Made by a program: the position numbers and the translations under genes. From NCBI GenBank assembly GCA_020746105.1, contig CM036617.1, positions 172,264,412 through 172,328,411 on the forward strand: DNA of 64,000 bases. The letters are read 5' to 3'. Each line of letters opens with the position of its first letter. The stretch's first letter is position 1. Positions 24,649-37,791 of the stretch are shown here, piece by piece. Under the pieces are notes generated by a model, which did not search any database, was not told where the DNA came from, and was given only the letters and a program-made list of their open reading frames with translations. Source of the DNA: Trogon surrucura. Its lineage: Eukaryota; Chordata; Aves; Trogoniformes; Trogonidae.

Positions 24649-25024
24649 AGCTTGGAGAAGAGGAGGCTGAGGGGTGACCTCATTAATGTTTATAAATATG
24701 TCAAGGGGGAATGTCAGGAGGATGGAGCCAGGCTCTTTTCAGCGGCGTCCACTGACAAGACAAGGGGCAATGGGTGGAAGCTGGAACACAGGAGGTTCCA
24801 GAAAAATATGAGGAAAAACTTTTTTACTGTGAGGGTGACCGAGCACTGGAACAGGCTGCCCAGGGAGGTTGTGGAATCTCCTTCTCTTGAGACATTCAAA
24901 ACCCGCCTGGACGCGTTCCTGTGCGCTCTACTGTAGGTGATCCTGCTCTGGCAGGGGGGTTGGACTAGATGATCTTTAAGGTCCCTTCCAACCTTTAACA
25001 TTCTGTGATTCTGTGATTCTGTGA
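24649..25024 (+). mobile_element. Young CR1 LINE 3' fragment (copy 2)
   Basis: The last 376 bases of CR1 lie in sense orientation with an intact ORF2 C-terminus, stop codon, 3' UTR and three ATTCTGTG octamers. It begins 31 bases after the outer LTR's target duplication. Compared with 17618-17990 I find only two differences (a C/G near the start and a G/A in the GGGGGAGTG block). The frame that opens at 24565 in the LTR and runs into this copy is an accidental fusion. Confidence 0.95.
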
Positions 25025-27990
25025 TTTACAGTACTGAGCACCTACCTTGCAGCTAGTTATCTTAGATCTCTTTTCCAATCAACAGAGTGGACTAAACATT
25101 TCTATTGTGCAAAAATCCAATGTTTTTTAGGTATTTACTTTAGGAAGAAATTGATTTGCCTTTTTTTTCTTTGACCATCAAATGATCTCATACTGGTAGG
25201 CATCTATCTTTAGTCTGATGAATTCTATTTTAATGGGCTAATAAAACCAAGCTCCACGAATATAAGCAACAGTTACAATTTTGAAATATTTTATCTGAGG
25301 CGTTTGGAGCTTTTTCTTGGGTGGTTTGGTTTTTTTTTTTCTTCCTATGAAGCATTACACTTGTGCCACAGCTAGCTATGACTGAGAGGGATTCATGTTT
25401 CTAAATGCATTAGTGGTTGTTCTGCTAATCCACTGAGGCTAAATCACTAGCAGTGGGCATAAGAAATATTTCTACCCTGTGTCAGATTGACCAAATTTTG
25501 GGATTTATTTGCTCTCTGTGAAGTAGGAAATTTACTCCTCTTTGTAGACTCATCTCAACATTTTTTATCTGAACTCTCCTACTCTTACAGGTGTCCAGAT
25601 TTTCGTCTCTGCCTCTCCATCCATGCTGGCCTATTCCTGTGCTGTGTTCTGGCTGGTTTGTACTTGTTTGGATGCTACTCTGGACTCTCGAAAATGCTGT
25701 GGATTGGAGAGGTAGTGCGACAAAGATGTGGACCCTTCTAAACTAGACTTTTTCGTCTAATGTGGTACACATCATGCTATGTTCACTAAGATCACAGAGA
25801 ACAGGATTCAAGGGTTCAGATGGTCCTCTTGAGCACTCTGTTCCTATATTCCCACAAAAGCATGCAACACAATCAGCATAGATTTTGATCCACAAAAATT
25901 CACTCGACTACAAACTCACAGAATGAGCTAAAATTAGGCATATGCTTGTCAAGGTCACACGCAGGTCAAGGAAGTATAAAATAAGGTTTTTAACAAGTTA
26001 GACATATTTATATAATTGTAGGTACCTACGTATCCTAGATTATTTGTCAGAAAGGTTATATTTGGACTTATATTTTTTTCCTAGAATATTTCCTAGGTCC
26101 CTGCAGAATGAAAAGCAAATACAAGAAACCTAGGGAATTTTCCCAGTTTCATACTAAACCTAAGGAGCCCCAAAGAGATTTTATTCTTAATACCATCTGG
26201 ATAAAACTATTTTCACTCCCTATGTAAACTCCCATTGACTCAAAAGGGGGATGGCATCTGCTTTATCCACCTATCAATATCTTTGTGTGATGAGTGTGAA
26301 CACAGGAAACGAAAGGAAGGTTACCAATAACAGGACAGAAACCAAATCAGAATACTGCTTGACTTTTTTGTGAGAGCTTTGTGTTAGTCCAGCCTCTTCA
26401 CATCATGTAAAAGGAATGAGGTAGCAGGAAGTGTTACGTAGGCACTGTTAAAACTCTGCTTTCACAGGAGGATAATTCCTCTGGCTTAAGTGCGACGGAA
26501 AGCAGTCAAAAGTTTTCAGTCTGGAGCAGAGCTCTTAGGCCCTGGAAATGGTAGGAGTACGTTCAGCATAGGACTCAGGTAGTGATGCAGAACTGAGTGA
26601 CATGTTGGTTCATTAGGCAGCATGAGGTAAAGGATGATGTCTTTTAGGTCTGGAAAACCTTGTAAATTATGGCTGGGGAGTCTTATTGTTTACTCATTGC
26701 CCATAGCTATTGAGTGTGACACAAGCTGAATATTTCAGTATCTGAGATCTGACGAGGAATCCTCACATAATGTAAGAGTTTATGAAACTTAGTGATAGCA
26801 AAGTAATAGCTAACAGGAGAGCCTCTGAAAATATGATCCTTTACAAGCAGATGTTTTCATGTTTTCACTTCCTGCTTATACGTTCCAAAGCTGTGTACCA
26901 TCACAGGGAAGGGAAGGGAATGCTGCTCAGCTTGAGACCTGAGACCATCCCCCATCCACTAAGTGTCTTTCTTCTCTCTTGAACAGTAGTTGGAGTAGTG
27001 GGAGGTGAAGCACTAAATCTTGTTAATACTTTTGGTTGGTTTATCCTTTCCATTTTGACATTGTATCCTGTGTCTGTCATTTTTATAGATGTGCATAAAA
27101 TTGTTTTAAGGAACAGATTCAATCTGGCATCCAATTTTTAATCAGTGTTGCTCATAAATCATACACAGTATGTATCAGTTTTAAGAGGGAAAGGCATGGA
27201 TGTCTAAGACTTATGAACTCCTCACAGCTCATAAATTCTCCTGGAAACCTGGCTTGTAATAATGTGGGCATACAGTTTCCACTTCCATTTTTCTGTAACT
27301 TTGACTAAATTTCAGACCAAACATTAAAACCTGATTTACCATAAAGAGGTCATGAATTGCATCTGTTCATTCATTTTGTTATAAACTCAGCATTACTAAG
27401 CCTGACAGATTTTTCTCCATCTTTCATTACACTGATAAAGAGGATGATGGGAAAAAGGAGAAGGTTTACTTTCTTAAATTAGCTATGGAAGTTTGAGTCT
27501 GAAATCTCCAGCATCACTCTGTATGCCACTGAGTTCCAGTAGTGTTGTGGTATCAACATGCATTTTTTTGTGCAACAAAGTTATATCTTTGTCCTTTTGC
27601 TTTTTTCACATCAGTTCTCTCATCTCTTAGAAAATCTGAGAAAGCTTCAATTGGTCTGAAAATTTTAAAGTCCTCTGCCTCAAGAACCAAACTAGTATGG
27701 ATCTCTTAAAAGTGAGTATTAGAGAAGCAACTTCTCCAAGGAAAGTATTTTTTGATATGATAGTTCTAATGAATCAGGAAGGGCTTTATGCACAGACCAA
27801 GGCAGACAATGATTTCTGAGAGTGAACTGATATTTTGATGTTTCTGGAGGAATGGGGCATTTCTTTTATAGAAGTAGTGCTGATTTCAATCACTGCTAAT
27901 GAAATATTTTATCAGCCTGCTGAATTGCATGTGTGATGGTTAGTATCTGCCTTAAGGAAAAATGGTCACTATTGAAATTTTTGAGAACAC
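25025..27990. other. Unassigned AT-rich non-coding DNA
   Basis: These 3 kb contain no repeat or gene that I can identify. The frame at 25487-25741 (84 codons) is rich in Leu, Phe and Cys and looks like chance. Confidence 0.45.
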
Positions 27991-28064
27991 AGTGGGGTTG
28001 GACTAGATGATCTCTAGAGGTCCCTTCCAACCCTGAACATTCTATGATTCTCTGATTCTATGAT
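27991..28064 (+). mobile_element. CR1 LINE 3' tail fragment
   Basis: Only the 3' UTR (GGGGTTGGACTAGATGATCT, then GAGGTCCCTTCCAACCC) and three octamer-type units are present. This is a 74-base, extremely 5'-truncated, sense insertion. Confidence 0.92.
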
Positions 28065-29200
28065 TTTCCTCATCGAAACTGTCAGGATAAATCACAGCAT
28101 CTTCCTAAAGCCATATTGAAAAAAAAATTTTGGAAGTGATCAGTTTAAAGTTATCTTTTTATAAAGAAATAATATGATAGTACTTTAAGTTTAAACAAAT
28201 TTGTCTTATAATACATTTAGGGCTCATGCAATATACATTTTGACTTCTTATTATATTAAATTTATGCACTGTTTTAAGACATTTAAGACTTCACTTTTTC
28301 TTATTCCCATTAAGTGAATAATCTCTCCTTGGATAGCTATGAAGTTCAAAAAAAATCAGCCTTCCTCTTTAAAGGGAAATTAAATGTTACAGTTCCTCCA
28401 TGTTTTGTGAGCTCCTCATATAAACACAGTACAGTAATCTGGTACCTGGATCTCTTCTACCTGGTTTTGCAAGGGCAATTTATATCTGTTTGGTGGAAGC
28501 CTTGTAAAACTGTAGTTTAGATCCAAAGATTTCCATTTGCACACATGAAGTTTAGAAAAATTGTTTCATTTCGAGCTTCCACTCCCAATATACACAAAAA
28601 TGATTGTGTGCTCACTTCCTTTTTCACCTCTTGACTGGTTTAAACCAACTAATGCATTTTTAGTTCCAATATATATTTTATGGGTGGAGGTTGACTTCCT
28701 GCTTTAGGATGTAGCTGCATTTTTCAGCTGCAGTCTGGGACAATGATCGTCTTTTATTGAGCTGCAGTGCTTGTTCTTCCTAAACTAGTATTTCCAGAAT
28801 TAGGGTCCTAAATTCAAGTCGTGACACTTTGTCACTTTGTATTTTTGACTATTACAAGTAACATAAGCCCAAGGATAATTCAATGACAGAAGTCAGGCTC
28901 ACAGGTGGAAGCAAAATCAGGGTTTGTAAGGGAAAGAATATGATGACCAGGGTGATGTGATTCCATAAATACCATTAGTTGATGTTTTTTCCCTTATTGC
29001 TACTTTGCAGACCCAGTAACAGCTTCTGTCTCAGCTAATTGTCTTTCAGAAGGATTTTCTGAGAAACTAAAGCCAATCTATGATCAAGGATATACAGAAG
29101 AAGCAACAAGTCAAAAGTTTTTCTCTCAACTCAGAGTAGAGAAATTGTGACACCAATTTCCCCACAGCATGGACCTGTCAAATTTACTTGCATACTATTC
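28065..29200. other. Unassigned AT-rich non-coding DNA
   Basis: No recognisable feature lies between the CR1 tail and the target duplication of LTR copy B. Confidence 0.45.
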
Positions 29201-30025
29201 CAGATTGTCGCGGGTTAAGGCTGGGCCGGCCACTAATGCGGACAGATGCTCTCTAACCCACTCTTCCCCCCCCCAAACAGGAAGAGAAAAGGGAATGAGG
29301 CAGAGAGACTTGCGAGTTAGAGAAGAAAAAAACTAAAAGAGTTTTAATGAAAATAATAGAAATAATGGTAAAAAGATGAAAGTAAAGTATTGTATACAAC
29401 TATAGATAGTAGCCCGATATCAAACCCGACTCCCTCCCCCGACAGAAATCACCACTGGTGCTGCAGAGCAGGAGGCACTGGGGAAACCCCAGGCTCAGCG
29501 GCGGCAGGAGCTGGATACAGGGAGCAGGATTCGGGAACTCAGGATCCGGATCAAAATCAGGAGGTCAGATGGAGTCCTCTCTGGACACTGGCCATTGCAG
29601 AAAAGGTGAAACGAAGAAAAAAAGGGATGAAAAAGGGCCGAAACTCTCATGATCACTCAATTTATACTAGATATGATGTATATGGGATGGAATACTCTCG
29701 TTGGTCACCTGTCCTGTCTATTACCCCCCAGAGGTGCAACCTTTTACTTCCTTGTGACCCCTCTTACTACCCGGCACCCCCAGCGTGGCACACAAGAGCC
29801 AGCAGTGGCCTTGGTCACTGTAGGAATAAGTATAAGCAAGAGCCTTTCTACATACCAGTCCCAGGCAGTGACTGTAACCATCAGGTGTTATCACTGCCAG
29901 TAGCACACACTGTCTGCAAAAACATGCTGCTGACTTCAGAACATGCAGCCTTTTAGAAGACACTAAACTGCAAAGTAAAAATCACTAAACAGGACTGGGT
30001 TTTCAGCTAAACCCAGGACACAGAT
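29201..30025 (-). mobile_element. Solo LTR, copy B (ERVL-like), minus strand
   Basis: The LTR spans 29206-30020 (815 bases). On the plus strand it starts TGTCGCGGG and ends CCCAGGACA. A perfect 5-bp duplication CAGAT flanks it (29201-29205 and 30021-30025). It is the reverse complement of copies A and C, with scattered substitutions and small indels. The TATA box (29661-29666, reversed) and the ATTAAA signal (29343-29348, reversed) are kept. The 188-codon plus-strand frame at 29390-29956 is antisense to the LTR and not a gene. Confidence 0.94.
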
Positions 30026-33000
30026 TTTTTTTTGATCAAATTCCCTCTGACCAGGAAATCAAACCTTTTTAAAAGTGGTTCCTTTGTGAACTGGCTTTGG
30101 CGTCACTTGGCTGCAACACTGCCAATGACATTCATTACAATTAAATGCTATCAACACCTAGTCTTTAGGTTTCTGGAATACATTCTCCTTGCCATTTCAC
30201 ATCCAACTTAAAACCAAAGCAATGCCAATAGTCTGAGAAGGTTCTAGTGTGTAGAAGAATTTTATTTTGATAGACAGTTAATGCTCTTTTACTTGCCCAG
30301 ATTTAATTTAATTTCACTTATTTTTGTGTCCCTTCACTAAATACTGTTTCTTTGAAATTAAACTTGAATAAAAAGGTAAATGTCTCTGCCAGCTCTGAAG
30401 TTCAGTGATACAGTCTCAATTGATATAACGTATTGGTCTGTAGTTTACTATTTTCTGGCAAGATTAGGGTTTGCAGCATGGCTTATATCCAATGCAATAA
30501 ACTTATTATCTCAAAAATCAATCCAGAGTGTTCTTGCTTTATAGGTATTAGACCCATGGGATAAATTAAGTAAAAACAACATTCATTAAACAATTCTTTT
30601 AATTATTCTTTTCATGTTTTATAGACATACAAAAGTACATAACTTCAAGAAAAGTCAGACAATACAAATGATGTTATATTTGTACTTCCAATTCTTTGGC
30701 TTGCTTCAGCTCAAAAACTAGGAGGCCATTGTGAAGATGGGTAACGATTCCTTTTGCAATACCATTCCTGATGCTTCAAACGTGATACTGTAGTTTACAG
30801 TGAAAAAGAAAGATTGAAAGAAAGCAGAAAGTAGAGGACCTTTGTCTCAGGAAGAACACTGAAATGATCTGATATAGTTAGAACTGTAGGTTACATGATA
30901 CCTTGATAGCTTTTCCTAAGGCGGGAAGTATATCAGTTAAAGAATTATTCCGAAAATCCCATTAACTTTAAACAGAATGTCGAGTTGATGAGGTGTTATT
31001 TCCAGAGAAAAGTAAAATATTTAAGATGTCTGTTAAACGTAATAACACGTCCTGCTGATAGAGGCAACGAGTTCAACAATGCTTTGAAAAAACATGTCTT
31101 GCATGCTGTAAATTGATTGCATGGTTGTCTACGTAGCGGATGGGCCAGGGGAGGACAACAGCCTGTGTTTATCCTGCAGCTTGCGTCTGGAAACAGGGGT
31201 TTCCCAAATTCCTGTAGGGTGGATGAGGCTGTTGCTGGGCTTGTGCTGATGTGGTTCTGTCATAGCACAAGTTGTTAGTTAGCTGGAAGAAGCCATAAGG
31301 CTGGAAAAACAGAAAAAGAAACTACAAGAAAACCAAAAATACTGGGTTTTAATCACCATTAGTTTTGAACTGTTTAGTGGTTTTGAAAGCAGAGCTTGAT
31401 GGTATCTCTGTGACTTTAGGACTTTAGTTGCAAAAGAAACAACTTTAAAAAACTTTTTCTGAGAACTTTCCCAATTTTAAAAATCTGTGTATGTAACCTG
31501 GGTAATAGCAATTCATTGTACATACTCTGGCTTTTGGCTTTTTGTTTGCTTTTTTTTTTTTTTTTAATCTATTCTTGGTACATATGCACCTATTTCTGTA
31601 TTCACTTTGGTTAAAAAATATTTTCGTATATGTATTTCATCTTTTACTCTTTAGGAAGTTTTCCTGCCCAGTCTTTGTCGGTACGCACGCCTGCTATATA
31701 CTCATCCAAAAAAAATACAGGAAACAAGAAATTAAAGTGCTGAAGATTCTGCTGTGCAATACTGTTCATCCTCGTCTTTGCTATTACCATAACACCAAAA
31801 GCTATCAGGTTAGGATATTCTTTATATCTGGGAGTGTAGTCGCTATCTGAGCTTTCCTCTTTCCTGAAAGGGTTTGGTTTAAATAATTCCAGCAGTACAA
31901 AGTCTCACATTCACAGTTCTTCTTTCAAGAGAGAACTAAAAGGAAGTTTTAACCTGCCTCTTGCTATCTTTCTTAGCGCAAAGCTGTGTGATTACAGGCA
32001 AAGGGTGATGAAGCACATCAGATCTGGCTCTTAATCTTCTTATAAGACCGTAACAGATTTTGAAAATTAAATTTGGCAAATATTAATTGTACGTGCAGAA
32101 TTCATGCTGGGAAAATCTCCTTCAGAAAAAAAAAAAAAAATACAGAGAAGAAAAAAAACCTGAGTGCACAGCCGGGCTGTTATGTAAGATGTTTATTTCT
32201 ATCAAATCTAGCCCAGTGGAGGCTAGGCAGAAAATAGGCCAAAGCTGCAGAGTCGTGACATCATAACACCATCAGAAAGGTCAAAGAAAACATTGGCACA
32301 CTGAGAAATACTAGTTTATAGTACTGGTCATTTTGCTCTATATTTAGTATCTTCTTTTTTCCCCCTGCATATTGGAATAGAGCCTGATAGTGGTAAGCAA
32401 GCCTGGCCTGTTTTAAAATTTCCAAAGAACCATGTTTGTGACAGCACACGGCAGCATAGGAATACAGCTGTGAGAAGTATTCATTGTTTTTATGACAAAA
32501 CTGAAAACCAGAAAAAAATCAAAAATGTTTGGTAAAATGGAAAAAGTTGTGTTTAACTAAAATTTCACTTTGGAATTTTGTTTTAAGAAATTGAAACATT
32601 TTGCATGGTGCACATCTGAATGAATCTACTGATTTCTTAAAAAAAAGTAAACTTTTTTTTTTGTCAGTCAGTTCAAGACCAAAATAATGAATTAATTTAA
32701 GTGCCATGCAACTCCATTTTTCTGTTAAATAACATCATGATTAGAAACATTTCTCCAGCTCTCACTGTATTGTTGTCAGGTTCAGAATGGCACTGATGCA
32801 CAGCTGCTGTTCTGTTCTGTCCTTGAGGAATTTACAGTTTAACCAAGTGCCCCAATACATTCACATGCTTCACCTCTTCTCTTGTTATGAGTAAAATGAA
32901 GCACATATATGCTCAAGTACATAATAAATTCTATACAAAGTAAACATTTTAATCTGGTTTTAACTTTCATGCCTCTTCATACCTGTGGCTAGATTTAAAA

Positions 33001-36000
33001 AAACAAAATCAGACAATTCTAAGCACAAAAAGATGTTAATACATAGACACAATTGCCTGAGTATAATAATTCTAACTAGTTTCTTAGATATTGGTTAATG
33101 CCCATTTTCAAAATCAATTTTGTTTTGGTATATGCCATATGTAATCAAAACAAATACCGGGGGCATATTTAAGTGATCATATGTAGATATCTTGGCTTGG
33201 GTACAGAGTGAGGTACTGTTAATTCATGTTTTATTCCCTGCCCTGTGTGAAGGAAGTTTTTTCAAGACAGGAAAGAATGTGATGTTGAAAGGCTAGTGCT
33301 AGCCCGTAAGAAACACCAGTGTTCTGGCACCACAGGTCAGGAGAGGTGCATGAGGTTTTCAGGCTCGAAGCTCCTGCTCTCCTTCTGGCCAAAGGCAGCT
33401 TGCTGCAGGGTCACAGGAGGAGCGAGGGCACCTATGGTCATACCCACTAGATGCCTTTCTGCTCGAGAAATACTTAAAAACATTTAATCTCTCACTGATA
33501 TTTTTTTTTAGCTACACAGATTGGGTGATAGTCTTCTGTAGACTCTCCAAACAGAAATTTGGAAATCAACCTTTACAGCAGATTGTATTTGCCTCAGCTT
33601 GTGTACATGAGGGGAGAAGAAAGCAACAAGGCTGAGGATTCAGCTGACCAAGCGTAGATGCCGACAGCACAGCTGCCATGAAGGCTACTCACCAGATTCA
33701 TCAAGAGAAATAGGCGTTGCTAGAGAGCAAAAACCAAAAAAATCAGGCATCCAAAGCAAGACAGACAAATCATGCCGTAAAACGTCCACTTCTGCACTCT
33801 TGCACGAGGCAAACCCAGAGTGACTAAAACACAGGATCTGCATTGTAGCTGTCTGAAGTCAGATGAAATGAATCTCAGCCAAATCCCCTTTTGCACATCC
33901 TTCCCTTCTGGACACCCTAAGTATCTTATTTGCCTGAAGTTTAATTTCTAACGGTAAATTTTTAGCTAAGTACTTTAGTCTTCTTTTGGTGAATGCAACC
34001 TCCTATTACTTGTTTACTTGCTGATGGGAACTTAAGCACATGAGGTGATCCTGCAGGTGCCTGCAGGACCGTGGCTTCAGGTTTGCGCTGCCTTTGCAGA
34101 ATGGAGGACCAGTCTGTGCCCTTGTGAGAAGCTCAAGCCGCATTCTCAGTATCTGTCATTTTATGCCTTGTTCGCAACTTTATACCTCCACACTTGTCAC
34201 AACTGAGAAATGAAACCTGTAGATAACGGCAGACAAATATTTACTTCACTCCCATGGAATCATCGGGCCTTGTAAGTCCCAGTGAACAGTGTCCTCTCTT
34301 ACTTACCCATTGTAAGCCAACGTGCAGGGCTGACGGTGTACTCTGCAGGCAGGAGAGGAGGTGCTTTCAGCCTCAAAGACAGCTCAGCCTTCTCTTTTGT
34401 TGCCTTTCTTCTTCTTTACTGTCCCACAAGGGTTAGAACTTTGTATGTCAGGAAAATCAGTTCTTGATTTACTGTCATTTGCTTTAGCTCTGTCCCTTGG
34501 CTGACTTCCAGTGGGATTTATTTGATTAGGGTATAAGTGAGACAAAATGGAATTATAATAGGCATTCAAACAAAACCAAACTTTGTCATGATTATTCTGT
34601 GATTTATAGCTGATACCCAGAGCACGGAGGAACACTAATCAAAAGACGAAAATTTTGTACATAAAAACCAGACAATCCTAATGCAATCAAAATTGAATCA
34701 AACAAAAGACAATTCAAATTAGTCAACACCTATTTTTCTCTTTTCCTTCCTGTGAGTGAATGACTTTCAACATAGAAAAGGTTTGAAATGATTACAACTT
34801 TAGGTCTGCTGTCCTTTTATGCTTTAAATTAGTTTGTTTTTTTGAATATATTAATCCTTACTCTGTATTAAACCAGGATGGCTCTCACCACTCTTTGTAT
34901 AAATAGCTGACTTATAAAGTCTCATACTTCACTGAATTCCAATAAGCACAAGAACCTATCACTTTTTTAGTATGCGTGAATTGTGTGTTCACAAAAAAAA
35001 ACTTCAAATCAAACTGTGTGCATTTTCTTGATGGTAGTTGAACGACCAGTAAACTCATATTAGGCTTTCCAGAAGGATGTTCCTGATAACTGGGTTTTTA
35101 CCTTCGGGTTCCCTCAGCTGTTATTTTGCTGACTCAGCAAAACAACTTTCCTGAACAATATGAGCATGCTTTGAAGGCCTTAGGTATTGAAAGGCTGCAG
35201 ATCTTCATGCTTTCAATTTTTATGTGAGTGACAGTTAAAGCTGAGCCTGATAAAATTAAGAGGTTTCCTTCTGTTATCTAGTGTTCCCTCTTCATCCTCC
35301 CAACCTCTGCACATCATCAAGATTAATGTTTCAAGTTACAGAAATCTCAAGCTTTGGAGCTTTGAGATGGCAGCTATAGATGAGATTTCCCAATATTGAT
35401 CCCATCTCCCTCTAATTCTTTTCTTTCCATGTCTGAATTACATCTGTCTGGATTATGAGCCAACACAGATTTCCTGCTCTGGCAGACTGCATTAGAATTG
35501 CATAGCACAGGGCCTCAGGTTATTGATTAACAGCAGACTGATTCTGCTGAGAACCAGACATTTCTTCTGCTGGAGACATCTCCATTCACAAGTACCTGTG
35601 TGGAGACACAGAACCTGCTGCACAGTGGGGGAAGGCACGCTGCCATTGTTTGAATGAATGCTAGCAAAAGGACCAGAACTACTCTCTGTCTTTGATGCCC
35701 ATCAGAAATGACATAGACATCACTGAGCCTCCTCTGACAGCAGACATGCATGTTGGGAAAGACTAAGTGACCCCAAGGTCTGCTTCAGGCATTTGCCTCT
35801 GTGATTAACAAGTAGGAAAAACAAGTGATCTGTGACTCTTGACAAAAGTGTAGTGATTTAAATGAGAACAAACTTGGGGAAAATTGGCCATGCATGTTAG
35901 GCTTGGTTCACAAGAAGAATTAAACATGGTGGCATTCAGCCTCATTTTAAAGTGCTTTTTTGTCAGTCGAATGTGAAGGTGACTCACCACATCATGCGTG

Positions 36001-36661
36001 GAAATGCAAATGCCCTTGATGGATTCTCATGGTGGGGGTGTGCACACAGCACATCATAGTAGTATGCAGTATTGATTTGCCAGCAGCATGTTATGTTATT
36101 TACCGGAGCAATTTTTGTCTTATATTGTTATTTTAAAGGGGTCATCCATGAATGCCAACATTTTAAGACAGGAATGTATGCAAAACTCTGGTTTTATACA
36201 GCCTGGAAAACACGCATTGGAAAGGAGAGTCAATATTCTAGTATTTTAATGAAATAGTTATAAATATGGCTGAGAAAAAATAGACTCAGATATAAAACAG
36301 CATAAGGCAATACAGGTACAATGAGTAAAGCTGAATGGCTACGACACCTTCAGATACAGAGTTTAAGAAATCTGGTATATAAGTGACAGAATTCCTACAT
36401 GTATTTCTCTTTCTGAGGAAGTGCAGTAGTGAAGATAGATTCATGTAATACAGTGAAGTGCCAGCCTTGGAATAACAGTCGCCTGAATGGAGAACACTTG
36501 CATAGAGAAAGATAGGAAATGCAAGAAGGTAGCTTCAACTCACATGCTGGATTGTCTTCTAGAGCTGCCCATGTCCCCCATAGGTAATTTAGAACATAGA
36601 TAAGTGGCAACAATACTGGAAAGTCCCAAGAACGGAAATCCAGCCAGGTTACAGAACAAAA
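30026..36661. other. Unassigned non-coding DNA
   Basis: These 6.6 kb lack recognisable retroelements. Homopolymer runs lie at 31550-31565 (T) and 32126-32140 (A). Somewhat GC-richer patches occur near 31130-31310 and 33300-33460, without convincing coding or splice structure. Confidence 0.4.
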
Positions 36662-36799
36662 CCTCTTCATGATGAGAGTAGTTAAGCAGTGGAACAGGCT
36701 TCTCAGAGAAGCTGTGGATGATGCCCTCAGCAAATTCACCCTGCTTTGAAGTTAATGCTGTTTTGAGCATGTGGTTGGATTAGAGACTTCCACCTAAAA
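36662..36799 (+). mobile_element. Ancient CR1 LINE fragment
   Basis: A degraded stretch resembles the CR1 ORF2 C-terminus and 3' UTR: a GCAGTGGAACAGGCTTCTC block followed by GAAGCTGTGGATGATGCC. Then comes a diverged piece up to GGTTGGATTAGAGACTTCCA. The octamer tail is lost. Divergence is high, so boundaries are approximate and it may belong to an older CR1 subfamily. Confidence 0.6.
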
Positions 36800-37320
36800 C
36801 CTAACCTCAGTGTGCTTACCATTCTGTATAGTTTTAGCTTAGGTACTCTACCTCCACTCCTCATCCTAAACCTTCATCTTTTTACAGTAGTACTGATCCC
36901 GGACATATTTACAGATGTACTTGGTCACTGACCTTGCTAAGAGTATTTGTATGAATAAAACTAAGCGTATTCATAGAACAGCGCTATATTTTAAGATATA
37001 TGTATATGTGTGGATATTGGTATAATCTTTTCCCTATCCTACCTTTCCCCTTTCCACAAATGCTTCAAGCGTTTTTAAATTTTCTTTTTGCCAACTCCCA
37101 TTCCAATTGCTGCATTTGCATATCACTATAAGCCTTTATCTTTCTGATTTGTCTTGTTTCCACTGAGATGGTAGTTGCCACTGATACAGAAATGGAAAAT
37201 ATGTGATCTTTTCTATGCTTATCAAGAAAACATCTTGAAGATGGCTGAAAAAAAAAGACATTCTTTTTGGTTCCTCAGAAGTGGTTTGTAATTTTTGAAT
37301 ATGAAAGGTAACTGAATTAT
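36800..37320. other. Unassigned AT-rich non-coding DNA
   Basis: Nothing is recognised between the old CR1 scrap and the next CR1 tail. Confidence 0.45.
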
Positions 37321-37780
37321 ATCATAGAATCATAGAATCATAGAATGTTAGGGATTGGAAGGGACCTCGAAAGATCATCAAGTCCAATCCCCCTGCCAGA
37401 GCAGGAACGCCTAGATTATGCTACATAGGAACGTGTCCAGGCAGGTCTTGAATGTCTCCAGAGAAGGAGACTCCACAACCTCTCTGGGCAGCCTGTTCCA
37501 GTGTTCCGTCACCCTCACTGAGAAGAAGTTTCTTCTCGAGTTTAAGCGGAACCTCTTATGTTCCAGTTTCAGCCCATTACCCCTTGTCCTATCAGTGGTT
37601 GTCACCGAGAAGAGCCTGGCTCCATCCTCGTGACACTCACCCTTGATATATTTGTAAACATTAATGAGGTCACCCCTCAGCCTCCTCTTCTCCAAACTAA
37701 AGAGCCCCAGCTCCCTCAGTCTTTTCTCATAAGGGAGATGCTCCACTCCCTTAATCATCCTAGTTGCCCTGTGCTGGATA
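37321..37780 (-). mobile_element. CR1 LINE 3' fragment, antisense
   Basis: The plus strand starts with three TCATAGAA-type octamers. It continues with the reversed 3' UTR and ORF2 C-terminus up to about 37780, where similarity to the copy at 21613-22688 stops abruptly inside a GTGCTGGA stretch. The C-terminal frame on the minus strand (to 37411) is open and almost identical in sequence to that copy, so both come from the same young subfamily. Confidence 0.95.
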
Positions 37781-37791
37781 TCTGTGAACAT
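37411..37791 (-). pseudogene. CR1 ORF2 C-terminal end, uninterrupted
   Basis: A 126-codon frame starts in flanking DNA for a few codons. It then follows CR1 ORF2 from the '[18 protein letters not shown]' region to the natural stop after 'DTFLCSII'. RT catalytic motifs are absent. It differs from the 21696-22676 protein at only a few residues, for example V for M in the 'PREVVESP' segment. Confidence 0.9.

Noticed and set aside
24565-24936. 123-codon frame as an independent gene
   Set aside because: It joins LTR sequence to the CR1 ORF2 C-terminus by accidental phase. Kept only as a finding about read-through.
29390-29956. 188-codon plus-strand frame
   Set aside because: It lies wholly inside solo LTR copy B, antisense to it. 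Related short frames appear in the other LTR copies, so it is a by-product of the repeat.
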